Positions 1-8,490 of a stretch of 47,861 nucleotides of DNA are shown piece after piece. Source of the stretch: an uncultured bacterium (lineage in GTDB: Bacteria; Bacteroidota; Bacteroidia; Bacteroidales; Muribaculaceae); NCBI GenBank assembly GCA_905214735.1, contig CAJMNI010000016.1:1-47861 (forward strand), read 5' to 3'. Position numbers and translations under genes: made by a program. Below the pieces are notes generated by a model, which saw nothing but the letters and a program-made list of their open reading frames with translations, was not told the origin of the DNA and searched no databases. Each line of letters starts with the position of its first letter. The stretch's first letter is position 1.

Positions 1-79
1 CAGCCGATGTTGCTTTAAGTTGCACTTGCAAGGTGTCGTTGAATTAATGCTTACGCATGATCCCATCTATCACGAAATA

Positions 80-120
80 AAAATCAAAGCGCGGAATCAG
101 AACTTCCGCGCTTTGATTTT
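80..120 (-). terminator. Rho-independent terminator (possibly bidirectional)
   Basis: Perfect 17-bp inverted repeat (80-96 and 104-120) around a 7-nt loop. The arms end in A-rich and T-rich flanks, so it can stop transcription in both directions. It lies just past the stop of the minus-strand gene at 158. No gene is recognisable in 1-79. Confidence 0.75.
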
Positions 121-157
121 ATGATGAGATGTGAATTTTATTGTGAATACAATCCTG

Positions 158-697
158 CTATCCGAATTGTCTGTGGAGTTCCATAAAGCGGGCGAGGGTG
201 TCGGGCCCGTGGCGCTCCATCGAACGAATCACTTTCTCGAGCGGTTTCTCTTTGAGAATATCGCCCGATTTGCTGTAGAACTTGTCGGCATAGCATATCA
301 GCTTCTCTTCGAGCGTCTGCGGCGTCATGTCGCGCAAGGGGAGGGGAAGGTGCTGCCGGGTGATGTCGTCGACTGTCAGGCCGGCGCCTGTGTGGCGTTC
401 GCACACGAGGGCGTGTCTCGGCAATCCCTCGCGGTCGAGGAGCTCGCGGCCGAGCACTCCGTGGCGTATATAAGGCTCGGTCCCGGTGCAGCAGATGTCG
501 GGGGCGTCGCAGAGAAAGATGCCGATGTCGTGGAGCATCGCCGCTTCCTCGACAAACTGCAGGTCGGCCTGCGGACAGCGCCGCCGGGCGCATTCGAGGG
601 CTTTCAAGCCGACGAGCCGGCTGTGCTCCGTCAGGATGGTGCGCAGCCGGCTCTCTTTGCCGTAATATTTGTTGATTATCTCTTCAGGATTCATCAA
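158..697 (-). CDS. HD-domain (HDIG-type) phosphohydrolase-like protein
   Basis: A 179-residue cytoplasmic protein of the HD superfamily of metal-dependent phosphohydrolases. His25 (in EHSRLVG) and the His56-Asp57 pair (AMLHDIGIF) are the expected metal ligands, and a further conserved-looking His lies in CERHTGAGL. Length and layout fit the small stand-alone HDIG proteins; the substrate is unknown, a phospho-ester or nucleotide being typical of the family. The start at 697 overlaps the ilvE stop by 4 nt (ATGA), so the two are probably translationally coupled. A second Met follows directly and cannot be excluded as the start. A strong terminator follows the stop. Confidence 0.85.
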   Translation of the reverse strand: MMNPEEIINKYYGKESRLRTILTEHSRLVGLKALECARRRCPQADLQFVEEAAMLHDIGIFLCDAPDICCTGTEPYIRHGVLGRELLDREGLPRHALVCERHTGAGLTVDDITRQHLPLPLRDMTPQTLEEKLICYADKFYSKSGDILKEKPLEKVIRSMERHGPDTLARFMELHRQFG

Positions 698-1722
698 TCG
701 AATTCGATGATCTCGTTCCAGTTGTGGATGTCGGGTTCTTCGCCGAGCTGGATGCCGTGGAGCTTCTCATAGAGCTTCGTGGCGACCGGACCGGCCTCCT
801 CCATGCCATATTCGAACTTGTTGCCGTTGTCGAGGTCATAGATCTCGCCGATGGCGGTGCAGACTGCCGCTGTGCCGCAAGTGCCGACTTCGCTGAATTC
901 CTTCAGTTCCTCGTAGGGGATGTGGCGCTCTTCGACTGTCATGCCGAGGTCGCGGCAGAGCTGGCGGAGCGATTTGTTGGTGATGGAGGGAAGGATGCTC
1001 TCGCTGGCGGGAGTCACGTAGGTGTTGCCCTTCACGCCGAAGAAGTTGGCTGCGCCGCATTCGTCGAGATATTTCTTCTCTTTCGGGTCGAGATAGAGCA
1101 TCACGCTGTAACCGAGCTTGTGGGCTTTCTCGCCGGCGTTGAGGGAAGCTGCGTAGTTTCCGCCGATCTTGATAGAGCCTGTGCCTTTGGGAGCCACGCG
1201 GTCATATTCGCGGGAGAGGCATACGCGGGTGGGCTTGAAGCCGTTTTTGAAGTATGGGCCGACGGGCGAAACCATCATTATCACCATATATTCCGAAGCG
1301 GGGCTCACGCCGATGCGGGGAGTGATGCCGATTTCGAGCGGACGGATGTAGAGACTTGCTCCCGAGCCGTAGGGAGGAATGAAACGTTCGTTGAGTTTGA
1401 CCACCTTGCGCACCATCTCCTTGAAAATCTCTTCGGGGAGAGGCTGCATGCTGATGCCTTCGGCGCTGCGGATGAAGCGCTTGGCGTTCTCGTCCATGCG
1501 GAACACGCGGACTTTGCCGTCTTTGCCCCTGAAGGCCTTGAGACCTTCGAAAGATTCCTGGCCGTAGTGGAGGCAGGAGGCTGCGATGTGGAGGGGAACA
1601 TATTCGGAATCGCTCACTTCGATTTCGCCCCATTTGCCGTCTTTGTAAGTGCAGCGCACGTTATAGTCGGTGGGCACGTATCCGAAAGGAAGTTTGCCCC
1701 AGTCGATGTTTGTCTCTTTCAT
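694..1722 (-). CDS. ilvE: Branched-chain amino acid aminotransferase
   Basis: A 342-residue class IV PLP-dependent aminotransferase that interconverts Leu, Ile and Val with their 2-oxo acids using glutamate/2-oxoglutarate, in the cytoplasm. Diagnostic segments are LHYGQESFEGLKAF near residue 51, the PLP lysine Lys185 in SIKIGGNYAASL, and DECGAANFF near 219. The length equals that of the BCAT group closer to eukaryotic enzymes (about 340 residues) rather than the shorter E. coli type. It is the first gene of a two-gene unit with the HD protein, which overlaps its 3' end. No clear promoter was found in the 62 nt upstream, so some readthrough from the small gene at 1785-2117 is possible. Confidence 0.95.
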   Translation of the reverse strand: MKETNIDWGKLPFGYVPTDYNVRCTYKDGKWGEIEVSDSEYVPLHIAASCLHYGQESFEGLKAFRGKDGKVRVFRMDENAKRFIRSAEGISMQPLPEEIFKEMVRKVVKLNERFIPPYGSGASLYIRPLEIGITPRIGVSPASEYMVIMMVSPVGPYFKNGFKPTRVCLSREYDRVAPKGTGSIKIGGNYAASLNAGEKAHKLGYSVMLYLDPKEKKYLDECGAANFFGVKGNTYVTPASESILPSITNKSLRQLCRDLGMTVEERHIPYEELKEFSEVGTCGTAAVCTAIGEIYDLDNGNKFEYGMEEAGPVATKLYEKLHGIQLGEEPDIHNWNEIIEFD

Positions 1723-1784
1723 GACGATTATTTGTAGGTTTAAGGTTTGTGTTTTTTCAGAAGGGGCGGCGGGGAGGACAGAGG

Positions 1785-2117
1785 TCAGACGGCCACTTTG
1801 CAGGTGACGTCGCCGATCTTTACGATATAGACGCCGTGGGCGGGCAGCAGAAACTGCGATGTGCCGGCAGGAATGCTGTCGCTGCTCACGAGACGCCCGA
1901 GGATCGTGAAAATCTTCACTTGCTGCGAATGGTTGGTGGAGATGATGATCACTCCGGAAGCCGCTTTGATTTCGAATTCAGCCACGCGCGTCACGGTTTT
2001 GGCATCGCTCCTCTCCGTTTTCACGCTCTCCCAACCGCGCGTGGCGGCAACCGCCGGAACGATCGACGCCGCGAGAAGAATGATGGTTGCGATTTGTCGG
2101 AAGAATGATCTGCGCAT
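1785..2117 (-). CDS. Small secreted protein resembling a stand-alone C-terminal sorting domain
   Basis: 110 residues. An N-terminal signal peptide (MRRSFFRQIATIILLAASIV, likely cut after AVAA near residue 25) is followed by about 40 polar residues. The C-terminal segment (VKIFTILGRLVSSDSIPAG ... GVYIVKIGDVTCKVAV) has the shape of the Por-secretion-tail / type IX sorting domain: short beta strands, a G-R-L-V turn and a terminal GVYIVK strand. Normally this module is fused to a large exported cargo; here almost nothing precedes it. It could be a degenerate remnant, a small periplasmic protein, or a decoy domain. Function unknown. A TAATTTTG -7-like element lies upstream (2145-2152) but without a matching -33 box. 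Confidence 0.7.
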   Translation of the reverse strand: MRRSFFRQIATIILLAASIVPAVAATRGWESVKTERSDAKTVTRVAEFEIKAASGVIIISTNHSQQVKIFTILGRLVSSDSIPAGTSQFLLPAHGVYIVKIGDVTCKVAV

Positions 2118-2165
2118 GATGCTTTTCTTTGAAGTGTAAAATTACAAAATTATCTTGAATATGAC

Positions 2166-2199
2166 AAAAAAATCCCCGCAAAGTTTACTTGCGGGGATT
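2166..2199 (-). terminator. rpsA terminator
   Basis: Perfect 11-bp inverted repeat (2171-2181 and 2189-2199). Read on the minus strand it is followed by a run of seven T residues, directly downstream of the rpsA stop. Confidence 0.85.
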
Positions 2200-2223
2200 C
2201 CTGTGGATTGAGCTTGAGGCGGC

Positions 2224-4020
2224 TTATTTGCCGTTCTCCTCTTTCTGCATCTGCTCCTTGAGGGCCTGAAGGGCTCCGAGGTCGCCGAGAGTTGTCTTCT
2301 CGATTGCGGGAGCTGCGATAGTCTCGCTGCTCTGCTTCTTCTCGGAGCGACGGCCTGCGTTGGCTTTCTCGCGACGCTCGCCTTTGGCTGCGTCTTCAGC
2401 GATGCGGCTGTGGCTGAGGATGATGCGCTTGTTGTCTTTGTTGAATTCGATCACCTTGAAGGGAAGCTTCTCGTTGAGCTTGGCCTGAGTGCCGTCCTCT
2501 TTCACGAGGTGCTTGGGAGTGGCGAAGCCTTCAACGCCGTGCTCGAGGGAGATCACTGCGCCCTTGTCGAGAACTTCGGTCACTGTGCCTTCGTGGATAG
2601 AGCCTACGGTGAAGATTGTCTCGAATACATCCCAGGGATTCTCTTCGAGCTGCTTGTGGCCGAGGCTGAGGCGACGGTTGTCTTTGTCGATTTCGAGCAC
2701 CTGAACCTCGATGTCGTTGCCCACCTGAGTGAACTCGGAGGGGTGTTTGATCTTCTTGGTCCAGCTGAGGTCGGAGATGTGGATGAGGCCGTCTACGCCC
2801 TCTTCGATCTCAACGAATACGCCGAAGTGAGTGAAGTTGCGCACTTTGGCTGTGTGGCGGCTGCCGATGGCATATTTCTGCTCGATGTCTTCCCAGGGAT
2901 CTTTCTTGAGCTGCTTGAGACCGAGGCTCATCTTGCGCTCGGAGCGGTCGAGGGTGAGGATCACTGCCTCTACCTCGTCGCCGACCTTGAGGAAGTCCTG
3001 AGCGGAACGGAGGTGCTGGCTCCAGCTCATCTCGCTGACGTGGATAAGACCCTCTACGCCGGGCTGAACTTCAACGAATGCACCGTAGTCGGCCATTACG
3101 ACTACGCGGCCCTTGATGTGGTCGCCCACTTTGAGGTTCTCGTCGAGGTTGTCCCAGGGATGGGGCATGAGCTGCTTGATGCCGAGGGCGATGCGCTTCT
3201 TCTCGTTGTCGAAGTCGAGGATAACGACCTTGATGTCCTGGTCGAGCTCGACTACTTCGCGGGGATCCGACACGCGGCCCCAGCTGAGGTCGGTGATGTG
3301 AACGAGTCCGTCGACACCGCCAAGGTCTACGAACACACCGTAGTTGGTGATGTTCTTCACCTTGCCCTCGAGCACCTGGCCCTTCTCGAGCTTGGAGATG
3401 ATCTCCTTCTTCTGCTGCTCGAGCTCGGCTTCGATGAGAGCCTTGTGGCTGACAACCACGTTCTTGTATTCCTGATTGATCTTTACGACCTTGAATTCCA
3501 TCGTCTTGTCGACGAATACGTCATAGTCGCGGATGGGACGGACGTCGATCTGCGATCCGGGAAGGAAGGCCTCGATGCCGAACACGTCGACGATCATACC
3601 GCCCTTCGTGCGGCTCTTCACGTAGCCCTTGATAACCTCGTCGTTCTGGAGAGCTTCGTTCACGCGGTCCCAGCTGCGGGTCTGGCATGCTTTCTTGTGC
3701 GACAGGCGGAGCTGGCCGTTCTTGTCCTCAAGCGTCTCGATGTAGACCTCGACTTCGTCGCCGACTTTCAGATCGGGGTTGTAGCGGAATTCGCTTACGG
3801 GGATGATGGCGTCGGACTTCATGCCGATGTCGACGCGAACCTCGCGCTTTGTGATCGATTTCACAACGCCGGTTACTACTTCGTTTTCTTTTGCCGTCTT
3901 AAGCGATTCGTCATAGGTGCCTACAAGCTCCTCGCGGCTTTTGCTGCCGGCTGCCGACCCATTCTCATAGGCCTCCCAATCGAAGTCTGCGATCGGGGAT
4001 TGAACTTTTGATTCAGTCAT
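2224..4020 (-). CDS. rpsA: 30S ribosomal protein S1
   Basis: 598 residues with six tandem S1/OB RNA-binding domains at about 45-110, 127-194, 211-283, 297-369, 384-456 and 470-540. Domains 3 to 5 carry the best motifs, such as NYGVFVDLGGVDGLVHITDL and the GLIHVSEMSW type. The basic, Ala/Glu-rich C-terminal tail (about 545-598) is typical of Bacteroidetes S1. It binds mRNA leaders on the 30S subunit and is especially relevant in this phylum, where Shine-Dalgarno use is weak. It is monocistronic, with its own promoter about 150 nt upstream and a strong terminator. The large open frame on the opposite strand is a codon-bias shadow. Confidence 0.97.
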   Translation of the reverse strand: MTESKVQSPIADFDWEAYENGSAAGSKSREELVGTYDESLKTAKENEVVTGVVKSITKREVRVDIGMKSDAIIPVSEFRYNPDLKVGDEVEVYIETLEDKNGQLRLSHKKACQTRSWDRVNEALQNDEVIKGYVKSRTKGGMIVDVFGIEAFLPGSQIDVRPIRDYDVFVDKTMEFKVVKINQEYKNVVVSHKALIEAELEQQKKEIISKLEKGQVLEGKVKNITNYGVFVDLGGVDGLVHITDLSWGRVSDPREVVELDQDIKVVILDFDNEKKRIALGIKQLMPHPWDNLDENLKVGDHIKGRVVVMADYGAFVEVQPGVEGLIHVSEMSWSQHLRSAQDFLKVGDEVEAVILTLDRSERKMSLGLKQLKKDPWEDIEQKYAIGSRHTAKVRNFTHFGVFVEIEEGVDGLIHISDLSWTKKIKHPSEFTQVGNDIEVQVLEIDKDNRRLSLGHKQLEENPWDVFETIFTVGSIHEGTVTEVLDKGAVISLEHGVEGFATPKHLVKEDGTQAKLNEKLPFKVIEFNKDNKRIILSHSRIAEDAAKGERREKANAGRRSEKKQSSETIAAPAIEKTTLGDLGALQALKEQMQKEENGK

Positions 4021-4169
4021 TAAATTTTTTGAGTCCCGCTGTTTCCGCCGGTGCGGCCTGCGTTTCTTTCGCTGCCGATACTTTTGCGAATGCTTGCGAA
4101 ACTCGGGTTAAATGGTTAATAATAAATTTGTTAAGTCTCGCGTCGATGCGTTTTGCCGCATTGACGCCA

Positions 4170-4201
4170 CAAAAATAGCCAATTATCTCCTAAATACCAA
4201 A
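4170..4201 (-). promoter_or_regulatory. rpsA promoter and start of long 5' leader
   Basis: On the minus strand, TTTG (4201-4198), a 20-nt spacer, then TATTTTTG (4177-4170) match the Bacteroidetes consensus exactly. Transcription would begin near 4163, leaving a leader of roughly 143 nt before the rpsA start at 4020. A leader of this size leaves room for the autogenous control known for S1 in other bacteria; no specific structure is claimed. Confidence 0.7.
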
Positions 4202-4367
4202 TATTTAACCCGCATTTTGAAGTTTTTCCCACCGTGGAACACGCCACACATGTCACCATGCCGCCGGGGTTATGCTGACAAGTGCATGGAGGCAATCCAT
4301 GTTATCAAGAGTTTTCTATAAATTTTCGCAACGGAAAAGATTTTATTATTTCATTATTTTGTTTTAT

Positions 4368-4398
4368 TTTGAATTTTAAAAATATTTATATATCTTTG
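4368..4398 (+). promoter_or_regulatory. Promoter of the RiPP-like cassette
   Basis: TTTG (4368-4371), 19-nt spacer, TATCTTTG (4391-4398): a full match to the Bacteroidetes housekeeping promoter. It is the only convincing one between rpsA and the precursor peptide gene, and it points into the cassette. Confidence 0.7.
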
Positions 4399-4656
4399 CT
4401 TTGAAATTTTATTCAAGATTGATAATTGATGAAATCAATTGGCAAATTAAAAATCATAAGAAATACTAATTGCAGATTTTTAAGAACGATTTGCATTATT
4501 AATTGATGATGGAAAAGCTAGAAATAATTTTTAATTATCATGTTTGAATCAATCTAATTACAATACATGCAAATATATTTATCATATAGTTGTATATATC
4601 TAATGTATAATTATTAAATGCCGCAAGGCTAGTATTAACGTTAAAATTTAAAAGTT
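4399..4656 (+). other. Long AT-rich 5' leader of the RiPP-like cassette
   Basis: About 250 nt between the predicted transcription start and the precursor gene. It is strongly AT-rich, has no stable hairpin obvious by eye, and holds only a 13-codon open frame (4506-4547, starting with two ATG codons) of doubtful meaning. The precursor start at 4657 is preceded by an A-rich stretch, as is usual in this phylum. The segment 4202-4367 holds nothing recognisable beyond upstream promoter sequence. Confidence 0.45.
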
Positions 4657-4938
4657 ATGAAAGAAAAAACTTCCAGAATCTCAAAGTTCATTGAGTCAAT
4701 CGATGCCAACTCATTGGATGCTGACTCAAGTTCTATTCTTATGCCGATTGGCGGGATGATGGAGGCGGTAGGATCCAGGAACGATGCTAATTGTTCAAAT
4801 CCTGATGATTGTACCTCTAGTATCAATGGTGGAGATTGTATCAATGCCAAAAAATGTGATTTCTCATCAAATAAAGGGGACTGCATTAACCCCTCTGTTG
4901 TAGTCGGACCGGCTCCTAACTCAGGTGTTGGCTGCTAG
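4657..4938 (+). CDS. Putative Cys-ladder RiPP precursor peptide
   Basis: 93 residues, acidic. Residues 1-33 look like a leader: a charged, amphipathic start, then SSILMPIGG ending in Gly32-Gly33, a plausible double-glycine cleavage point for a C39 peptidase, although the hydrophobic residue sits at -3 rather than the usual -4. The rest is a Cys-rich core with Cys46, 52, 61, 67, 76 and 93. Spacing is CX5C-X8-CX5C-X8-C, a 15-residue tandem unit (46-60, 61-75, third unit starting at 76) of the form C-x-N-x-x-x-C-x4-N-x-G-D. The radical SAM gene starts 20 nt downstream. No homologous family is recalled with confidence. That it is a substrate is inferred from position and composition; the product is probably a thioether- or C-C-crosslinked peptide. 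Confidence 0.75.
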   Translation: MKEKTSRISKFIESIDANSLDADSSSILMPIGGMMEAVGSRNDANCSNPDDCTSSINGGDCINAKKCDFSSNKGDCINPSVVVGPAPNSGVGC

Positions 4939-4958
4939 AGAATACGTAAATTTGGCTG

Positions 4959-6272
4959 ATGAGTATGAGAGCAAGCATCTATAACAATTATCTGGTGATT
5001 GACAACATGCATACTTTGTTGTTCAATTCGCTGTCGCAACGATTCCATCTTTTTAAAAACAGGATTGTGGATTCGGAGTTGGCATTGTTAAATGTCTCGA
5101 GAAACTCCGGAATGCAGTTTCATGACAAGCTTAAGGAAGGAGGTATGATTGTAGAAGAGGATGTGGATGAGGTGGATATAGTCAGAAAACTCATCACTGA
5201 AACCGACTATGACACTAAATCATTCATGCTTATAGTCAATCCTACTCTCGACTGCAATTTCAACTGCTGGTATTGCTACGAGAGAAAAATTGCAGATTCC
5301 AGAATGTCTCCAGACATTCTGGAATCCGTAAAAAAGCTTGTCAACAAAATATTCCGAGAGAACGACTCTTTGGAAAATTTTTACTTAAGTTTCTTTGGTG
5401 GCGAACCATTGTTGCACTTTGATGATATAGTTGCCCCATTAATTGACTACATAAGCCACGCTGCAAGGTGCATGGACGTTAACCTTTCTGTCAATTTCAC
5501 GAGTAATGGGTTTCTAATTACTCGGAGTATGATTGAAAAACTACGGCGCTTAAAGACAAGTTTTCAGATCACTCTTGACGGTGGGCGGCAAATGCACGAC
5601 AAAACACGGTTCTCAAAAGGAGGCTCAGGTAGCTATGATGGGATAATTCGAAACGTAAAACGTCTCCTTGCAAACGGAATCAATGTGATACTAAGGATCA
5701 ACTTTACTCAGAAGAACATAGACAGCGTATGGCATATTGTTTATGATATCGCAGAGATTGATACCCTTCATAAAAAATATTTGAATGTTGACTTGCAACG
5801 AGTATGGCAGGATCGTAAGCATGAATACGACGATACGGAAGAAACTGCAGACAAGATTCGTGCATCTCTTCGCGAAAAGGGCTTTACCGTAAGCACAAAC
5901 AACCTCTTCCAAGATGTTAAGTCATCATGTTATGGTGATAAGAAAAACACCATGCTTGTCAATTTTAATGGTGACGTCTTCGGATGCACCGCACGAGATT
6001 TTACCTTAGAAAACCGCATCGGCTTTCTATGCGAAGATGGTTCTATCAAGTTAGAGGAAGAAAAATATGAATTGCGAATGAAAGCAAAATTTTCTCAAAG
6101 AGTATGCCACACATGCCGGATTGCACCGCTTTGCGGAGGCGGATGTCGCCAACAGGCAGTGGAGCATTATGGCATGAACGAATGCTACTATGAATATTCA
6201 GATGAATTTATTAATAAAAAGATTTTAAGCCTATTTGAATTGCAATATCTTTGCGACAGAACTGAGGCCTAA
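4959..6272 (+). CDS. Radical SAM/SPASM peptide maturase
   Basis: 437 residues. The N-terminal ~85 residues resemble the leader-binding region of peptide-modifying radical SAM enzymes. The radical SAM core carries the CX3CX2C cluster motif at Cys99, Cys103, Cys106 (LDCNFNCWYCYE), the SAM-binding GGEP at 147-150 and the substrate-side ITLDGG at 204-209. A C-terminal SPASM domain for auxiliary Fe-S clusters has Cys324, Cys343, Cys383, Cys386, Cys392, Cys396 and Cys409 (CHTCRIAPLCGGGC). SPASM maturases install thioether or carbon-carbon crosslinks in RiPP precursors; the adjacent Cys-repeat peptide is the obvious substrate. Codon use and base composition are AT-rich relative to flanking genes, suggesting transfer. 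A second ATG (4965) is an alternative start. Confidence 0.92.
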   Translation: MSMRASIYNNYLVIDNMHTLLFNSLSQRFHLFKNRIVDSELALLNVSRNSGMQFHDKLKEGGMIVEEDVDEVDIVRKLITETDYDTKSFMLIVNPTLDCNFNCWYCYERKIADSRMSPDILESVKKLVNKIFRENDSLENFYLSFFGGEPLLHFDDIVAPLIDYISHAARCMDVNLSVNFTSNGFLITRSMIEKLRRLKTSFQITLDGGRQMHDKTRFSKGGSGSYDGIIRNVKRLLANGINVILRINFTQKNIDSVWHIVYDIAEIDTLHKKYLNVDLQRVWQDRKHEYDDTEETADKIRASLREKGFTVSTNNLFQDVKSSCYGDKKNTMLVNFNGDVFGCTARDFTLENRIGFLCEDGSIKLEEEKYELRMKAKFSQRVCHTCRIAPLCGGGCRQQAVEHYGMNECYYEYSDEFINKKILSLFELQYLCDRTEA

Positions 6273-6284
6273 TCTAAATACATT

Positions 6285-8468
6285 ATGCTTATGAAGGCCA
6301 AATTACATCCATTTTATTTAGGGGGCATTCTCATCATTGTATCGTTACATGTTTTTTCGGTTGCGGCACAAAAATCCGATGAAACTTCCCTTGCAAACGT
6401 GCAGAACGGACTGACGAGTGATTCACATCCTACTGACTCGCTGGCCTCAGATTCCATAAGAGTGAATATGCTTCAGAACGTTGTGGTTACGGCCGATAAG
6501 ACGTGGATAGAGGGAAATAAAATCATTTCCATTCCTTCAAGAAAGGACAAGAAACTTTCAAACAGTCCGGCTTCCTTGATTGAGATTATGCATTTTCCGG
6601 GGCTTACAACTAAAGACGAGACAATTCAAACCCTGGACGGCAAGGCGGTAGCCGTTTTTATTAACGGCGTGAGAGCCAGTGATATTGATGTAGCGACATT
6701 TTACTCTTCAAATGCCAATCGGGTGGAGTATATCGTCAACTCATCCGACCCTCGCTTCGAAGGCGAGCCATATGTCGTGAATCTTATAATGACAGAGTAT
6801 GAGATTGGTGGAGTCACAAGATTTTCTGCCATGCAAGCATTCCCTCTTGACGGGTCATTTAGAGTCGCTTCAAAATGCACCTACAAGCAAATGACTTTTG
6901 GTGCCACGGCTCACTATTATTATTCTGATTCCAAGGATGTGCTTGACGATGCCAGTCAAACAGCCGTCTACCGCAACTTCTACTATGACAATACCTACTA
7001 TGACGAAGTTGTAAACGAAAGCTTGCAGCACTGTAAAAATGACGATTCTCAATCAGAGGCCGCTGCAAACGCCAGATGGGATTCAAAGAAGGGATATATT
7101 ATTGCAACAGCAGGCTTTAACTGGCGAGGAAGAATTCCGGGGAGCCGAACCGAATCATCAGAAATATGGACTCCCGATATACTTTCTTCCACATCTTTCT
7201 CATCCCATGAGAAAAGAGTAAGCCTGACCCCAATGGCTAAACTGAACGTATTTTTTACACTTTCCGACAAATTCACCATTCAAGGTTCTGGAGTTTACCG
7301 CCATTCCCACATGAACTCCTCTTCTCGGTTTCAATACTATCCTTTGCCGGAAATCAAGAATGACATCACGGAAGACTCCAATTCCCTCTCATTTTTCATA
7401 CAACCCACTTACAAACTTAATCCGTACATACGGTTTTCCTTGTCGGCGTCGACCAATCAGGAATGGTTCCGGACAAGATATGTCAGCGACACCGAAAGCC
7501 TGCAAGATCAAAAAAACAATTTGTCGAGCATATACGCCGGAATATATTGGAATCCTTCCGACAAGTTGTCTTTGTCGGTATTTCCCGGAGTTAGAATGAA
7601 TGCCTGGAAAATCGCAGACATGAAATGGAATGTAGAATATTCTCCGATGATCCAGCTAAACCTCAATTGGCAGATCGCGTCTAAACATTCCATTTCAGGC
7701 TCCTCTTTCTATTACATACCGGCCGCAAAGCCCTCTCAAATGGGCGACGTCATTGTCCGTGAGTCCGAAATAATGTGGAAAGAGGGTAATGTGGATTTAA
7801 ATCCGAGTCCGGAGTTTAATATCTCACTTTCATACACATGGTTGCCCAGCCGGATGTTTCAGATTGGTGCAACGGGACGATGGGACAGGAAAACGTCTTC
7901 AATCATAAAGTCCTACTTGCCGGCTCCCGAAGAGATGGGCGGTTTGATCAGAAGCTATCACAATGGGAAGAGTATCGACGATGCATTCGCCATCTTGAGT
8001 TTTACCGGCCTATTTTTTGATGGCAATCTGAGTATCAGTGCAAGTCCGAATCTCAGCTATGGAAAGATACACGGCGATTACGGTTGGACAAAAACGTCTT
8101 ATGGTATCAGTGGCAATATCTCATACACGCTAAAGAATTGCAACTTCGGGGCATCCGGGGATATTATGTCAAAATACCCAATGACACACATACAGTCCAT
8201 TTGCTCAGACAGCGGTAGATATAATTTTTATTTTTCATGGGGCAACGGCAACTGGTATGTATCCGCCTCTTTGCAAAACATTTTTTCAAAAAAGAGAACG
8301 TTTGAATCCATCTACAAAAGCGAATTTTACGAATATCGCAAAATCTCCGATTCTCAGGGAAGAGATATCTCGCTCAGCGTTACCTATACATTCGATTATG
8401 GAAAGAAGACCAACCGCAATATTCAGATTGACGGCGTAGGTTCCATCCAATCGAGCGTAATAGACTGA
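6285..8468 (+). CDS. Outer-membrane beta-barrel protein, TonB-dependent-receptor-like
   Basis: 727 residues. Signal peptide (hydrophobic segment GGILIIVSLHVFSVAAQ, likely cut near residue 28), then a plug-like domain around residues 60-180: VVVTADKTWIEGNKI, SPASLIEIMHFPGL, GKAVAVFINGVRASD, and the typical ANRVEYIVNSSDPRFEGE. The remainder is alternating amphipathic beta strands of an outer-membrane barrel (e.g. YIYAGIYWNPSDKLSLSVFP-like stretches, final strand DISLSVTYTFDYG), followed by a 20-residue tail. No SusD partner is nearby, so a nutrient-uptake pair is unlikely. It starts 12 nt after the maturase and shares its AT-rich composition. Export channel, receptor or immunity for the peptide are all possible; the choice is open. 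Confidence 0.85.
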   Translation: MLMKAKLHPFYLGGILIIVSLHVFSVAAQKSDETSLANVQNGLTSDSHPTDSLASDSIRVNMLQNVVVTADKTWIEGNKIISIPSRKDKKLSNSPASLIEIMHFPGLTTKDETIQTLDGKAVAVFINGVRASDIDVATFYSSNANRVEYIVNSSDPRFEGEPYVVNLIMTEYEIGGVTRFSAMQAFPLDGSFRVASKCTYKQMTFGATAHYYYSDSKDVLDDASQTAVYRNFYYDNTYYDEVVNESLQHCKNDDSQSEAAANARWDSKKGYIIATAGFNWRGRIPGSRTESSEIWTPDILSSTSFSSHEKRVSLTPMAKLNVFFTLSDKFTIQGSGVYRHSHMNSSSRFQYYPLPEIKNDITEDSNSLSFFIQPTYKLNPYIRFSLSASTNQEWFRTRYVSDTESLQDQKNNLSSIYAGIYWNPSDKLSLSVFPGVRMNAWKIADMKWNVEYSPMIQLNLNWQIASKHSISGSSFYYIPAAKPSQMGDVIVRESEIMWKEGNVDLNPSPEFNISLSYTWLPSRMFQIGATGRWDRKTSSIIKSYLPAPEEMGGLIRSYHNGKSIDDAFAILSFTGLFFDGNLSISASPNLSYGKIHGDYGWTKTSYGISGNISYTLKNCNFGASGDIMSKYPMTHIQSICSDSGRYNFYFSWGNGNWYVSASLQNIFSKKRTFESIYKSEFYEYRKISDSQGRDISLSVTYTFDYGKKTNRNIQIDGVGSIQSSVID

Positions 8469-8490
8469 AGCGTGAATAAATCTTACGCAT

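Noticed and set aside
2410..4011. 533-codon open frame opposite rpsA
   Set aside because: Codon-bias shadow of a well-defined six-domain S1 gene; its translation is Val/Glu/Asp-rich low-complexity sequence with no domain or start signals.
4112..4321. 69-codon frame between rpsA and the RiPP cassette
   Set aside because: Crosses the rpsA promoter on the opposite strand and has no conserved-looking sequence.
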